A stretch of DNA of 8,943 nt from Candidatus Aerophobus profundus SCGC AAA252-L23 (GCA_000402295.1 AQRW01000110.1:2862-11804), one strand, 5' to 3'. Positions 1-7,664 are shown, counted from the first letter of the stretch. Made by a program: numbers and translations. The notes: generated by a model from the letters alone, not told the origin.

Positions 1-3000
1 TACTGGCTGAGAGACCCGGAGTATCATAGGCTACGGCGGTGAGAGTGCAGGTCCCCTCAGAGACGGTGGTGGTATCCCAGCTAAGAGCATAAGTATTACT
101 GGAGTCAACGCCAAGGAAGGTATCAGCCGCGTAGAACTCTACCCGATCAATGTCGGAAGTATCAGAGGCAGCGACCCTGAGGGTAATGGTTCCGGAGACC
201 AGGGTCCCCGAGGCCGGCTCAAGGAAGCTCACCTCGGGAGGGGTGGTATCTTCACAGAGCATGCTGCGGTAATAGTTAAGGACGGCGGCCAGTTCTCCCA
301 GGGTGAGGTCAAGGTCAACGTCGGCGTCCAAATCGGCCAAGCCAGGAGCCTGATAGGCGCCCACGTAGATTCCCTGGAACATGGCGTCACACTGTGTCCA
401 GACTGCATTTATGGTGCTCCCCAGATTCTCGTAGTAATAAAGCCGGCCACTGTTCCCCCATCCTTCGGTGTCACCCCCGATAACCAGATCCAGGTCACCG
501 TCACCGTCCAGGTCACCCAGAGCGGGGCGGCTCCACTTACTGGTACTGATGCCGATCATAGACCAGTCTGAGGTCCACGCCGGATCAGCCGCCGTACCAG
601 TGTTCTCGTAATAGGTCAGCCCCCCGTCCCGTGACCCCAGAGTGAGATCCAGGTCACCGTCCGCATCCAAATCGGCCAGTGCCGGGGCTGGCTTGTTCAT
701 CCAGGGTAGACTAGCGAACATGGAAGTATCCTCAGTCCACTCGGCGCTGATGGGTGTGCCGGTATTTTCAAAATATTGGATCGTCCCCGCACCTGCACCT
801 ACGGATAAATCCACATCTCCGTCTCCATCAAGATCACCGAGGGCCGGCGCGGCAAAATCACCACCTATATTGATTCCACTGAACATGTTGCTGTCCTGAG
901 CCCAGACCGCCAGAGTGGGTGTACCAGTGTTCTCAAAGTATCGCAGGCCTCCGTACTGATCTCCCAGCACCAGATCCAGATCCTTATCTCCATCCAAATC
1001 GGCGAATGCCGGTACCGAGACAGTGCCGACCGCCAAGCCACTGTACATGGGAGGAACGTACTCCCAACCGACGCTGACGCAGGGCTGGTTGTTCACCACG
1101 ATCCAGATGGAATTACTGGCCGCGTTGGCGGTCGAATCGTAGGCCACCGCCGTTAGTGTACGCACGCCGTCGGAGACGCTGGTGGTGTCAAATTGCCCGG
1201 TATAGTTGTTGGTCGTGCTGGTGCTGGAGACAATGAAGGTCTGATCGCAGTAGAATTCTACCTGGGTGACTCCACCCACGTCTGTAGCATTGGCCATGAG
1301 GCTGGTGGTTCCGGACCTGACTGATCCCTCATTCGGTACCATCCAACCCACCGTGGGCGGTGTATTATCCACTACCACCCAGACGCATGTCTGGGTGGTA
1401 TTACCCGCTCCATCTTCAGCCTGAAGGCGGAGAGTGTAGGTTGCGTCATTTACGGCCGTGGATTCCCAAGTAGCCAATATCCCCCCGGACACAGATTCCG
1501 AAGAGGTGGTGATCGCTGACCAGCTTGTGGGTGAGAGTCCGGCTCCGTAATCCAGTCGATACTCCTGCAGATTTAGGTCAGAGGCTGTTCCGGTAATCTG
1601 AACCGTCCGGGCCACCCGGGCACCGGACATCGGGCTACTAATCTGGGCCATTGGGTCGGTCCGGTCGACCACGATCCTCACGGCATCGGTGGCCGTGAGG
1701 CCATAGAGGTCGTGGGCTACCGCAGCCAGAATGCAGGGTCCCTCTGACACCGAGGCAGTATCCCAGGAAAGACCGTAGGGACTGGTGGCATCGGAGGCCA
1801 ACAGGATCCCATCGTGCATGAAATCAACCCGGACCACACTGGTATCATCCGAGGCTACCGCGGCCACCTCGATGATGCCACGGACAACAGCTCCCGACAG
1901 CGGAGTGGTCAAATCCACTGAGGGAGAGGCGTTCGTTCGGAAGGAGGCATTGCCTTCCGCGTCTCCGGATACACTCTGGGCCCGAATGATTCCTTCTCCT
2001 TGCTCATTTGGTGGTGCCACTGTGCAGGAGATACTGCCTCCGACGGTCGTCACCTGGATCCCCGAAGCGGATAGGTCTGCATCGGGGCTGAGAACCTGGC
2101 CAAAGGGCTCTTCTGTGGTGGAATACTTACGCAGGGATTGCACCGTGACTAAGGTTCCGTCCGGTACCAATGCTCCGGTGGAGTCACTGACGGGTCCACT
2201 GGTGACCATGAGGTTTTCCGGATTCTGCAAATCCACCAGCTCCGGATGAAGAGCAAGATTGATAGTCCCTGTGGGGAAGGCTACAAACACACTGAAGGTG
2301 CCCAGCTTGATGACTGAAGCCGCTACCTGGTTGAGATCGGTGTCCACTACCGACAGCAGGGCTCGCCAGCGGTGGGTATCCAGATCCCAGGTATGAATGC
2401 AAAGCTGATTTTCTTGCAGTCCAGTCACCTGCTCATCCGTGTAACTGATAGTGAGCTGGGCCTGGTCCTCACCGGGGGTGATGGTCAGCTCAGCGTGGCC
2501 GTTGGTGATAGTCACAGGAGAGGCAATCTTGGTGGCCAGATCCGATATCGCCTCTACCGGCGAGCTGAAGAGAAAAATCTCGCCCGGTCCCTGGTAACTT
2601 TCTGCCGGTTCCAGATAGGAACGCAGGGAATAAGCTAACTTCCGTTCTTCCGGTCCCACTAACCCCAGGCTCAATTTCTGTTTGGCCCAGTGATATCCGT
2701 TCACCGCGGTGTCACCCAGGGCTTCGGCAGCTCCCTGGATGAATTCGCCCGCGTCGCAGAACATGTCGTACACTACCTCTGCTGTCTCCTGGAGCACATC
2801 GGCATAACTCAGGCTACCCAGAGAGGGTACGTGGGCATCATCTGCATAGGTGGCCACCGGAATTTTACTATTAAAGTCGGTTCCCACGATGTGACCTTCT
2901 TCACGGGTGTAGGTCACGGCTTTCTCCATATTAAAGGAGACTCCCACTTCTATCTCCACCCCCAGGGCTAGATCTATCGAGGGGCTGAATGAGAAACCGG

Positions 3001-5392
3001 TACCCTTCTCGTGCTCAATCCGGTAGGCAATGTCCATAGTGGAGAGCCGAGCAAAAAGATTCCGGAATTCATTCTGTAAGCGAGTGGGACCCAGCATAAT
3101 GTCTTCAGGCACACTGCCACTGAAATAAGAGGAAATCCGGGCAATGTCGGCAATCTCGCCCGCCAAGGCCACAATCTGATCGCCGTCGATGACCAGAATT
3201 ACCGTATCGGTACTGTCAGAGCCTGACCCGATGGTGCCGTCCACACCGATGCCCCAATTCTTCTGACCGGAAAAGGCGATCTCCATGCGACGAAGCTCTC
3301 CACTGGGACTGGCATAGAGTATTAACTCATATTCGTAGGAAACATCGGCGCCGATGCCGGCACGTACTCCGTTGCCCACGGCAGTGGCCGTGACACCGGC
3401 GGAGACGTCCACCCCACAATTGAAGCTCACTCCCGCCCCCAGTTCGGTAAGACTGAGTGAGCCTCCGGAATATTGATAGGAACTGATAAGCTTAGCCATG
3501 ACCTGGGCATCTCCCGAGATTCCGGCGCCAACACCCACTCCTAAATAGACCTCATCGTCACCGGCTACTCCCAGCCCCGCTCCTTCACTGGCTCCTCCGT
3601 AAACCCGGGCTCCCATAGCGATAATCTCCCCGGATTTGTACTCGGTAATGAAAGAGCTGTAGTTGTCCGCCAGCCAGACCGCCATGTCAGAGATCAAGGG
3701 GGGAGCAACGCCCAGGAAGGTCTGGGTGAGCAGCAGGCCGGCCCGACATTTCTTGTCGTACCCGGTGTAGGGTGAGGTGAATTGGTACTGATTGGCGAAG
3801 GAGGCCAGTAGGTCAACCCCAGCTTCAGCTTCAGCTTTGGCGTAGGCTACCCCTTTGATCCCTCCACCGATTCCCCCGCCGACAAACACTCCAGCACTGA
3901 TCTCGGTGAAGTTTTCCACCTCCACGATATCGTCGCTATCGATTGTCAGGTCCGTCTCCTTTCGGGTGTAGGTTAATCCGTGCTGGAGTCCTACCTTTAC
4001 TCCCAGACCGACCGCAGCCCCAATGCTGGCCCCGCTGCCAAACCGATAATGAGAGGCTACTTCCCGGGGGACGATGTGTACTCCAAAGGTGAGGGCATCG
4101 ATGGGTTCACCATCCACTTCAGTGATACTACACACGGCTTCATCTCCCGGGCTGCCCAGATCGTCAACGGGAACGCTCACCGTGAGCAGACCTCCTCCCC
4201 CGGAGACGAAGTCCCACTGAAGACTATTCCCTTCTACCTTGATCGAAATGCCTGACTCCGGCTTATTTTCGTAATCGGTCACCCGGTAGTAACGGACGAT
4301 GTTACCACCAGCCATGACCTGGGAGACTGAAGGGGGCTCCGAGGGTATAGACGTTAGCTTATATCCTTCAAGAACGTACCCAATCACCAGGAAATTATCC
4401 CAACCCCCGAAGTCCGGTTGGGTTGCGTACACGCGAGTCCCGTCACTATTGATCGCCACTGCTCTGTTATAAGAATACACATCAATGGAGTCCAGGCTGT
4501 GGTCTGAGGTTCGAATAACGTGCATGGGGTCGTAGGACGAGCCCCCGGTTACGTAGACGAACTGGCCGTCAGGGGTGACGGCCACGCCTTCTGAGCCAAG
4601 CACTGGAATCGCGCTCACCGTGCCGGCGCTCAGGTCAACCGCCGATATCTGCCCCAGACCAAGATTAGTCACGTAAGCATGACTTCCATCCGGCGTTATT
4701 GCCACGTCTTCCGGTAGATTAAAGGTATCGGTGTAGGAGGTTACCACGCTACGGTCAGAGGTAGCCAGGACCAGTAGTTCGTTATTGGCGTAGTCAACCA
4801 CGCAGGCATACTGACCGTCCGGGGTGAAATCAATGCCCTTGAGCCACCGGCCGGGAAAAGCTACCTGATCCACCGGCTGGCTGTAATTCCATACGTCAAG
4901 CACATGGATATATCCCAGGTGATTCCCCAGCTCGTAGCGGGTAACGTAGGCATAGTGGCCGTCCGGGGTGATGGCGACCCGTTGGAACCCGTAGTCAAGC
5001 AGAATAGAATCACGCACCTGGTGGTCGGAGGTGGAGATCGCTTTTACACAGCCTGTTTCCATTGCGCCGTACAGATACTGCCCGTTGGGAGTGATGGCTA
5101 CATCGGCAGCCCCACCCAGCCCCAGCACGGTCTCCACGCTGGGCCCCGACAGATTTACTAAGACGATCTGGTTATCGCAGGCCACGTAGGCGTGAGTGTC
5201 ATCTGGCGTCACGGCGATACCCCGAATAGATCCGTAGTTTTCCTGAGTCTGGAAGTTCTTCATTGGGAGTGACCCGATCACCCCGTTGGGGTATTCGGGC
5301 CAACTGAATGCCCACGAACTTCCCGTCGACATCACCAGTACTATTCCCAGTACCACCAATCCTTCAAATACATTTCTCACGACCCGATGCAT
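1..5392 (-). CDS. Giant exported multidomain protein: seven-blade YVTN-type propeller, glycine-rich region, Ig-like modules, FG-GAP/VCBS repeats (3' end outside window)
   Basis: One frame stays open from the ATG at 5392 to the left edge, giving at least 1797 residues without a stop. Residues 1-28 form a Sec signal peptide (basic start, hydrophobic core, SSWA before the likely cleavage), so the protein is probably extracellular or surface-bound. Residues 58-325 hold seven units of the V/I-A-V/I-TPDG-x-x-A/V-Y-V-T type, typical of YVTN beta-propellers. Residues about 355-445 look Ig-like. Residues about 450-860 are Gly/Val/Ala-rich and not recognised. A helical stretch (about 865-915) precedes a beta domain ending in GTFSVFVAF (about 955-1040). 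Ig-like modules follow at about 1043-1150, 1152-1241, 1242-1341 and 1342-1433, then five DLDGD-type repeats (about 1443-1712) and another Ig-like module. Function is unknown; adhesion or a surface scaffold role is inference from architecture. A strong promoter and GGGGAGG precede the start. Confidence 0.93.
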   Translation of the reverse strand, partial: MHRVVRNVFEGLVVLGIVLVMSTGSSWAFSWPEYPNGVIGSLPMKNFQTQENYGSIRGIAVTPDDTHAYVACDNQIVLVNLSGPSVETVLGLGGAADVAITPNGQYLYGAMETGCVKAISTSDHQVRDSILLDYGFQRVAITPDGHYAYVTRYELGNHLGYIHVLDVWNYSQPVDQVAFPGRWLKGIDFTPDGQYACVVDYANNELLVLATSDRSVVTSYTDTFNLPEDVAITPDGSHAYVTNLGLGQISAVDLSAGTVSAIPVLGSEGVAVTPDGQFVYVTGGSSYDPMHVIRTSDHSLDSIDVYSYNRAVAINSDGTRVYATQPDFGGWDNFLVIGYVLEGYKLTSIPSEPPSVSQVMAGGNIVRYYRVTDYENKPESGISIKVEGNSLQWDFVSGGGGLLTVSVPVDDLGSPGDEAVCSITEVDGEPIDALTFGVHIVPREVASHYRFGSGASIGAAVGLGVKVGLQHGLTYTRKETDLTIDSDDIVEVENFTEISAGVFVGGGIGGGIKGVAYAKAEAEAGVDLLASFANQYQFTSPYTGYDKKCRAGLLLTQTFLGVAPPLISDMAVWLADNYSSFITEYKSGEIIAMGARVYGGASEGAGLGVAGDDEVYLGVGVGAGISGDAQVMAKLISSYQYSGGSLSLTELGAGVSFNCGVDVSAGVTATAVGNGVRAGIGADVSYEYELILYASPSGELRRMEIAFSGQKNWGIGVDGTIGSGSDSTDTVILVIDGDQIVALAGEIADIARISSYFSGSVPEDIMLGPTRLQNEFRNLFARLSTMDIAYRIEHEKGTGFSFSPSIDLALGVEIEVGVSFNMEKAVTYTREEGHIVGTDFNSKIPVATYADDAHVPSLGSLSYADVLQETAEVVYDMFCDAGEFIQGAAEALGDTAVNGYHWAKQKLSLGLVGPEERKLAYSLRSYLEPAESYQGPGEIFLFSSPVEAISDLATKIASPVTITNGHAELTITPGEDQAQLTISYTDEQVTGLQENQLCIHTWDLDTHRWRALLSVVDTDLNQVAASVIKLGTFSVFVAFPTGTINLALHPELVDLQNPENLMVTSGPVSDSTGALVPDGTLVTVQSLRKYSTTEEPFGQVLSPDADLSASGIQVTTVGGSISCTVAPPNEQGEGIIRAQSVSGDAEGNASFRTNASPSVDLTTPLSGAVVRGIIEVAAVASDDTSVVRVDFMHDGILLASDATSPYGLSWDTASVSEGPCILAAVAHDLYGLTATDAVRIVVDRTDPMAQISSPMSGARVARTVQITGTASDLNLQEYRLDYGAGLSPTSWSAITTSSESVSGGILATWESTAVNDATYTLRLQAEDGAGNTTQTCVWVVVDNTPPTVGWMVPNEGSVRSGTTSLMANATDVGGVTQVEFYCDQTFIVSSTSTTNNYTGQFDTTSVSDGVRTLTAVAYDSTANAASNSIWIVVNNQPCVSVGWEYVPPMYSGLAVGTVSVPAFADLDGDKDLDLVLGDQYGGLRYFENTGTPTLAVWAQDSNMFSGINIGGDFAAPALGDLDGDGDVDLSVGAGAGTIQYFENTGTPISAEWTEDTSMFASLPWMNKPAPALADLDADGDLDLTLGSRDGGLTYYENTGTAADPAWTSDWSMIGISTSKWSRPALGDLDGDGDLDLVIGGDTEGWGNSGRLYYYENLGSTINAVWTQCDAMFQGIYVGAYQAPGLADLDADVDLDLTLGELAAVLNYYRSMLCEDTTPPEVSFLEPASGTLVSGTITLRVAASDTSDIDRVEFYAADTFLGVDSSNTYALSWDTTTVSEGTCTLTAVAYDTPGLSAS
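258..1060 (-). repeat. Five in-frame FG-GAP/VCBS-type repeats with DLDGD calcium-type loops
   Basis: Five units each contain a DxDxDxDxD loop, beginning at residues 1465, 1520, 1574, 1627 and 1687 of the giant protein. They read DLDGDKDLDL, DLDGDGDVDL, DLDADGDLDL, DLDGDGDLDL and DLDADVDLDL. Four are followed by a Y-Y/F-E-N aromatic strand. Spacing is 53-60 residues. Such Asp loops bind calcium in integrin-type FG-GAP repeats. The fifth loop has Val where Gly or Lys sits, and its following strand is shorter, so it may be a degenerate closing unit. Confidence 0.85.
4420..5230 (-). repeat. Seven in-frame YVTN-type beta-propeller units
   Basis: Seven copies of a strand-turn-strand motif begin at residues 58, 97, 138, 186, 229, 269 and 311 of the giant protein. 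Examples are GIAVTPDDTHAYV, DVAITPNGQYLYG, RVAITPDGHYAYV and GVAVTPDGQFVYV. Spacing is 39-48 residues, as expected for blades. Seven units are enough for one closed propeller. The last unit is the most diverged, with INSDG in place of TPDG. The family is usually extracellular and often mediates binding; no catalytic residues are evident. Confidence 0.85.
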
Positions 5393-5396
5393 TATG

Positions 5397-5403
5397 CCTC
5401 CCC
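5397..5403 (-). promoter_or_regulatory. Ribosome binding site of the giant gene
   Basis: On the minus strand GGGGAGG lies four bases (CATA) before the ATG at 5392. The gap is slightly short but the match is strong. The next in-frame ATG (residue 21) would destroy the signal peptide, so the 5392 start is preferred. Confidence 0.75.
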
Positions 5404-5440
5404 TTTTATCCTAAAGACTTATCGTTTAATAAATCCGCTT

Positions 5441-5468
5441 AGTATAAGTGAATTCTCTGAAAGGTCAA
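5441..5468 (-). promoter_or_regulatory. Sigma-70-type promoter of the giant gene
   Basis: Reading the minus strand, TTGACC (5468-5463) is followed after 16 bases by TATACT (5446-5441). Each box matches the consensus hexamer at five of six positions. Transcription would begin near 5434, giving a leader of about 40 bases that includes the GGGGAGG site. Confidence 0.65.
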
Positions 5469-5647
5469 ATTCTCGATTTTCAGCAGTCAGCCTTCATTTT
5501 GTTCTGGGTACTTTGGCTGTAAGCGGACGAGTAAAATATGTTTTTGGGGAATGGCAACTTTTATCACGGGGAGGTGGGGAAAAAAGCGAGGTTTCTTCTT
5601 TCTTTTCTTCTCCTATGAGCCTGCTGATAAAGTGGTTTTTTGTAGAG

Positions 5648-5695
5648 GTTTCATTTATGAAACTTGCTTTAATAAAGGGTCCGATAAATCGGACC
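5648..5695. repeat. Cluster of three back-to-back palindromes (REP-like or operator-like)
   Basis: Three inverted repeats follow each other within 48 bases. They are GTTTCATTTATGAAAC (5648-5663, seven-base arms around TT), CTTTAATAAAG (5667-5677, five-base arms around A), and GGTCCGATAAATCGGACC (5678-5695, eight-base arms around AA). The arms are perfect. The third, followed by GCTAC, resembles short intergenic REP-type palindromes of many bacteria. A tandem operator or a transcript-end structure is also possible, but no U-run directly follows on either strand. Confidence 0.7.
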
Positions 5696-5869
5696 GCTAC
5701 AATATTGGGGTTTTTCAGCAGCCTCCTATAAGTTTTTTAATGGAAAATATTTAAAAAATCTTACCAGAAAGGCACCAGGGAAAGAACAGGGTTGTCTCTT
5801 GAGAGAAAATTGGTACAGAATTTGGTAAGAGGCAGGAAACATAAAAATTTACTTGGATTGGCGCTGAAG

Positions 5870-5897
5870 TTGACGAAATCTTTAATGTGTGTAGAGT
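5870..5897 (+). promoter_or_regulatory. Weak candidate promoter for the serine hydrolase
   Basis: TTGACG (5870-5875) is followed after 16 bases by TAGAGT (5892-5897), a four-of-six match to the -10 consensus. A better box, TATAGT, sits at 5897-5902 but is 21 bases from the -35 element. The leader would be over 100 bases. Offered only because no better signal lies nearer to the gene. Confidence 0.25.
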
Positions 5898-6000
5898 ATA
5901 GTCACTCTTTTAGGGAAGCTAAACTATTACACGAAAACAGACTTAGCTGTAACTTAACTTTGGCTAATTAGTGTGCGACCAATGGAGTCCACTCCCTAAT

Positions 6001-6004
6001 GAGG
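6001..6004 (+). promoter_or_regulatory. Ribosome binding site that fixes the serine hydrolase start
   Basis: GAGG lies eight bases before ATG 6013. The frame stays open back to an ATG-like codon at 5971, but that start adds 14 non-signal residues before MKKTFLF and lacks a good ribosome binding site. The 6013 start yields a normal signal peptide. Confidence 0.65.
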
Positions 6005-6012
6005 ATAATATT

Positions 6013-7140
6013 ATGAAAAAGACTTTCTTGTTTATCACCATAGTCCTTTTGAGTCTAACATTATTTTCTGTTTGTAAAATCGATGATTCCTGCGCTTCCC
6101 AATTTTCTGATGACATTATCAGGCGATTGGATGATACCATTAATGCAAAAATGCAAGAAATGAATTTGCCCGGAGTTGTTGTTGCCATATGGATTCCCGG
6201 TGAAGGGGAATACTTTTCTGCCAAAGGTGTGGCAAACCTTGAAATGGTAGCATCACGAGAATTAGACGATCCTTTCCGTATCGCAAGCATTACCAAAACA
6301 TTTACTGCAACGGCTGTTTTGCAATTGGTTGACGAGGGAAAGCTCAACACATCTGACAAACTGTGGAAGTTTTTTCCTGAATTCCCTAATGCAGACATCA
6401 TCAGCATCAGGAATCTTTTAAGGATGCGTAGCGGGATTGCAGATTTTGCCGATTCGGAGTTTTTGAAAAATGTCTACCAAGATCCTTATGCTTGGTTTTC
6501 TGCCGAAGATTTGATAAATATCTCGGCCAACAGAGTTGACCGGTTTGAAGATCCTGGTTACAAAACTCGATATTGCAATGTTAACTATGTTATTCTTGGT
6601 GAAATAGTCAAAAAAATTACCGGAAATGAAATTGGAGATCAAATTACTAAAAGTATCCTTGAGCCGCTGGGCATGAATAACACCATCTATCCAGTTAATA
6701 GCGATCTGTCCGGCAACTTACATGGTTATAGCTGGAATCCTGAAACCAACAATTTTGATGACATGACAGTCCTTAATCCACTTTGGGCGGGGGCAGCAGG
6801 AGCGACGATCTCAAATATTTCAGATTTGAAGATTTTTGTAAGGGCACTTTGTTCTAATCATTTACTTTCGGAATCGACTCAAGAAGCATGTTTTGAGACT
6901 AGGCAATTTGAAGATATGCCGGATTGGATAAGGTATGGTGAAGGCATTTCGAACCTAGGAAGTTTCTGGGGCCATAACGGTACGATTTTCGGTTTCAGTA
7001 GTGAGATGTGGTATTTACCGGCAAAAGATTCAGTAATTTTAATAAATGTTAACCGACTTGATTTGGATGACCAAAGCAAATCGACCCCTCTTTTTTTTGC
7101 TATTGCTAAGATTCTCTTCCCGAAATATGTGAAATGGTGA
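6013..7140 (+). CDS. Exported serine hydrolase, class C beta-lactamase/DD-peptidase family (PF00144-type)
   Basis: This 375-residue protein has the three active-site motifs of the penicillin-binding-protein/class C beta-lactamase fold: S92-I-T-K95 (nucleophile Ser and general-base Lys), Y187-C-N189, and H321-N-G323 in place of the KTG box. HxG is usual in the esterase and DD-peptidase branches. The N terminus MKKTFLF plus a Leu/Ile/Val core is a signal peptide, so the enzyme acts outside the cytoplasm. Cys21 has Val before it, so a lipoprotein is unlikely. Family members include D-Ala-D-Ala carboxypeptidases, esterases, peptidases and some beta-lactamases; sequence alone does not settle the substrate. 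The gene is clearly more AT-rich than the giant gene, and a possible attC site begins 20 bases after its stop. It may therefore be a captured cassette. Confidence 0.9.
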   Translation: MKKTFLFITIVLLSLTLFSVCKIDDSCASQFSDDIIRRLDDTINAKMQEMNLPGVVVAIWIPGEGEYFSAKGVANLEMVASRELDDPFRIASITKTFTATAVLQLVDEGKLNTSDKLWKFFPEFPNADIISIRNLLRMRSGIADFADSEFLKNVYQDPYAWFSAEDLINISANRVDRFEDPGYKTRYCNVNYVILGEIVKKITGNEIGDQITKSILEPLGMNNTIYPVNSDLSGNLHGYSWNPETNNFDDMTVLNPLWAGAAGATISNISDLKIFVRALCSNHLLSESTQEACFETRQFEDMPDWIRYGEGISNLGSFWGHNGTIFGFSSEMWYLPAKDSVILINVNRLDLDDQSKSTPLFFAIAKILFPKYVKW

Positions 7141-7160
7141 AGGAGGGAAGAGCAGGTATG

Positions 7161-7283
7161 GCCTAACAATTCACTCAACCGGGTTTTTGTTTAGTTTTTT
7201 TGTTTGCTGTGTGCTTTGGTCAGCACTTACTCTTGTCCAAGCATTTTGGTTTTGCACGGCAGCCGCTTGGCGCCAGGTTATCT
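7161..7283 (+). other. Candidate integron attC site (59-base-element-like)
   Basis: The left end GCCTAAC (7161-7167) fits the R'' consensus RYYYAAC, and its continuation AATTC equals the start of classical aadA-type attC sites, as I recall them. TCAACCGG (7175-7182) pairs with CCGCTTGG (7263-7270) at seven of eight positions, counting one G-T pair; these would be L'' and L'. GTTATCT (7277-7283) is a close R' box. Spacers are 7 and 6 bases, and the total of 123 bases is in the range of long attC sites. Within it TGCTTTGG and CCAAGCA can form an inner stem. It sits between the stop of one gene and the ribosome binding site of the next, as attC sites do. R' departs from GTTRRRY, and no second copy is visible, so this is not certain. 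Confidence 0.5.
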
Positions 7284-7290
7284 GCTTAAT

Positions 7291-7297
7291 AAGGAGG
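7291..7297 (+). promoter_or_regulatory. Strong ribosome binding site of the four-cysteine protein
   Basis: AAGGAGG ends ten bases before ATG 7308 and begins eight bases after the candidate attC site. The match is complete and supports the start at 7308. I see no clear promoter between the preceding gene and this one, so it may be read through from upstream. Confidence 0.7.
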
Positions 7298-7307
7298 CAA
7301 TAAAATA

Positions 7308-7664
7308 ATGAGTGATACATGGATTACGGACATTCGCCACTTTCTCAATGAAAAGGGAGTATTTCCTGACGAATTACCAAAACCTGCCCTTAATATTGCA
7401 AATTACATTGCTGCTATCATAGTTGACGCTACCAATGACGATGATACCGGAACTACGGCTGTTCGATGCCGACGAAGGCCAGGTCGTAAAAGATGCAGCG
7501 GGTATATTGTTTCTTCCATTCAAGAAGACAATCGGATTAGATGGTTCTGTCCTTCATGTGATGACAATGGTTACATTTCCGGATGGGAAAAGACCATTTG
7601 GAATCTTAAACAAAAGATAAGCTTACCTCGCACAGAAGTGGATCCCAAGATTCGGACAGTATGA
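7308..7664 (+). CDS. Small four-cysteine (zinc-ribbon-like) protein of unknown function
   Basis: This is a 118-residue soluble protein with no signal peptide or membrane segment. Cys54 and Cys63 (CRRRPGRKRC, a basic turn) pair with Cys81 and Cys84 (CPSC), a spacing compatible with a zinc ribbon. After it come conserved-looking D-N-G and W residues (DDNGYISGW). The N terminus MSDTWITDIRHFLNEKG followed by a Pro-rich turn and a hydrophobic helix resembles a group of uncharacterised bacterial proteins I have seen, but no function is known to me. A full AAGGAGG site supports the start. It directly follows the candidate attC, the position of a cassette gene, but no second attC follows its stop. 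Zinc binding is inference from cysteine spacing. Confidence 0.75.
   Translation: MSDTWITDIRHFLNEKGVFPDELPKPALNIANYIAAIIVDATNDDDTGTTAVRCRRRPGRKRCSGYIVSSIQEDNRIRWFCPSCDDNGYISGWEKTIWNLKQKISLPRTEVDPKIRTV

Larger units (their letters stand above)
5393..6012. other. Divergent intergenic region, AT-rich, no convincing gene
   Basis: These 620 bases separate the giant gene (leftward) from the serine hydrolase (rightward). They contain the giant gene's promoter, a pyrimidine-rich run at about 5592-5614, three adjacent palindromes (5648-5695), a short inverted pair CTTACCA/TGGTAAG (5760-5766 and 5823-5829), and a weak rightward promoter candidate. A plus-strand open frame from 5387 to 5731 has no ribosome binding site and no recognisable protein character, so I do not call it a gene. 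Confidence 0.6.

Noticed and set aside
1785..2249. Plus-strand open frame of 154 codons inside the giant gene, and similar smaller ones on both strands in 1-5392
   Set aside because: They are out-of-frame shadows of the continuous minus-strand frame, which has clear repeated domains along its whole length.
5592..5614. Run of 23 pyrimidines
   Set aside because: No mirror symmetry or associated structure that would suggest triplex formation or a terminator; probably simple low-complexity sequence.
5387..5731. Plus-strand open frame of 114 codons in the divergent intergenic region
   Set aside because: No ribosome binding site, an overlap with the start of the giant gene on the other strand, and a translation without protein-like domain character.
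5916..5975. Possible second attC-like half site upstream of the serine hydrolase (CTTAACT, then ATTAGTG, with AGCTAA/TTAGCT able to pair)
   Set aside because: It lacks a GTTRRRY box and a matching RYYYAAC box at proper distance, so the resemblance is too weak to call.
6013..6081. Lipoprotein signal in the serine hydrolase (Cys21)
   Set aside because: The residues before the cysteine are F-S-V, with Val where the lipobox needs Gly or Ala, so an ordinary signal peptide is more likely.
7141..7166. AGGAGG followed by ATG GCC TAA directly after the hydrolase stop, a two-codon open frame
   Set aside because: Too short to be meaningful, and the TAA is part of the candidate attC left box, so I treat it as coincidence.
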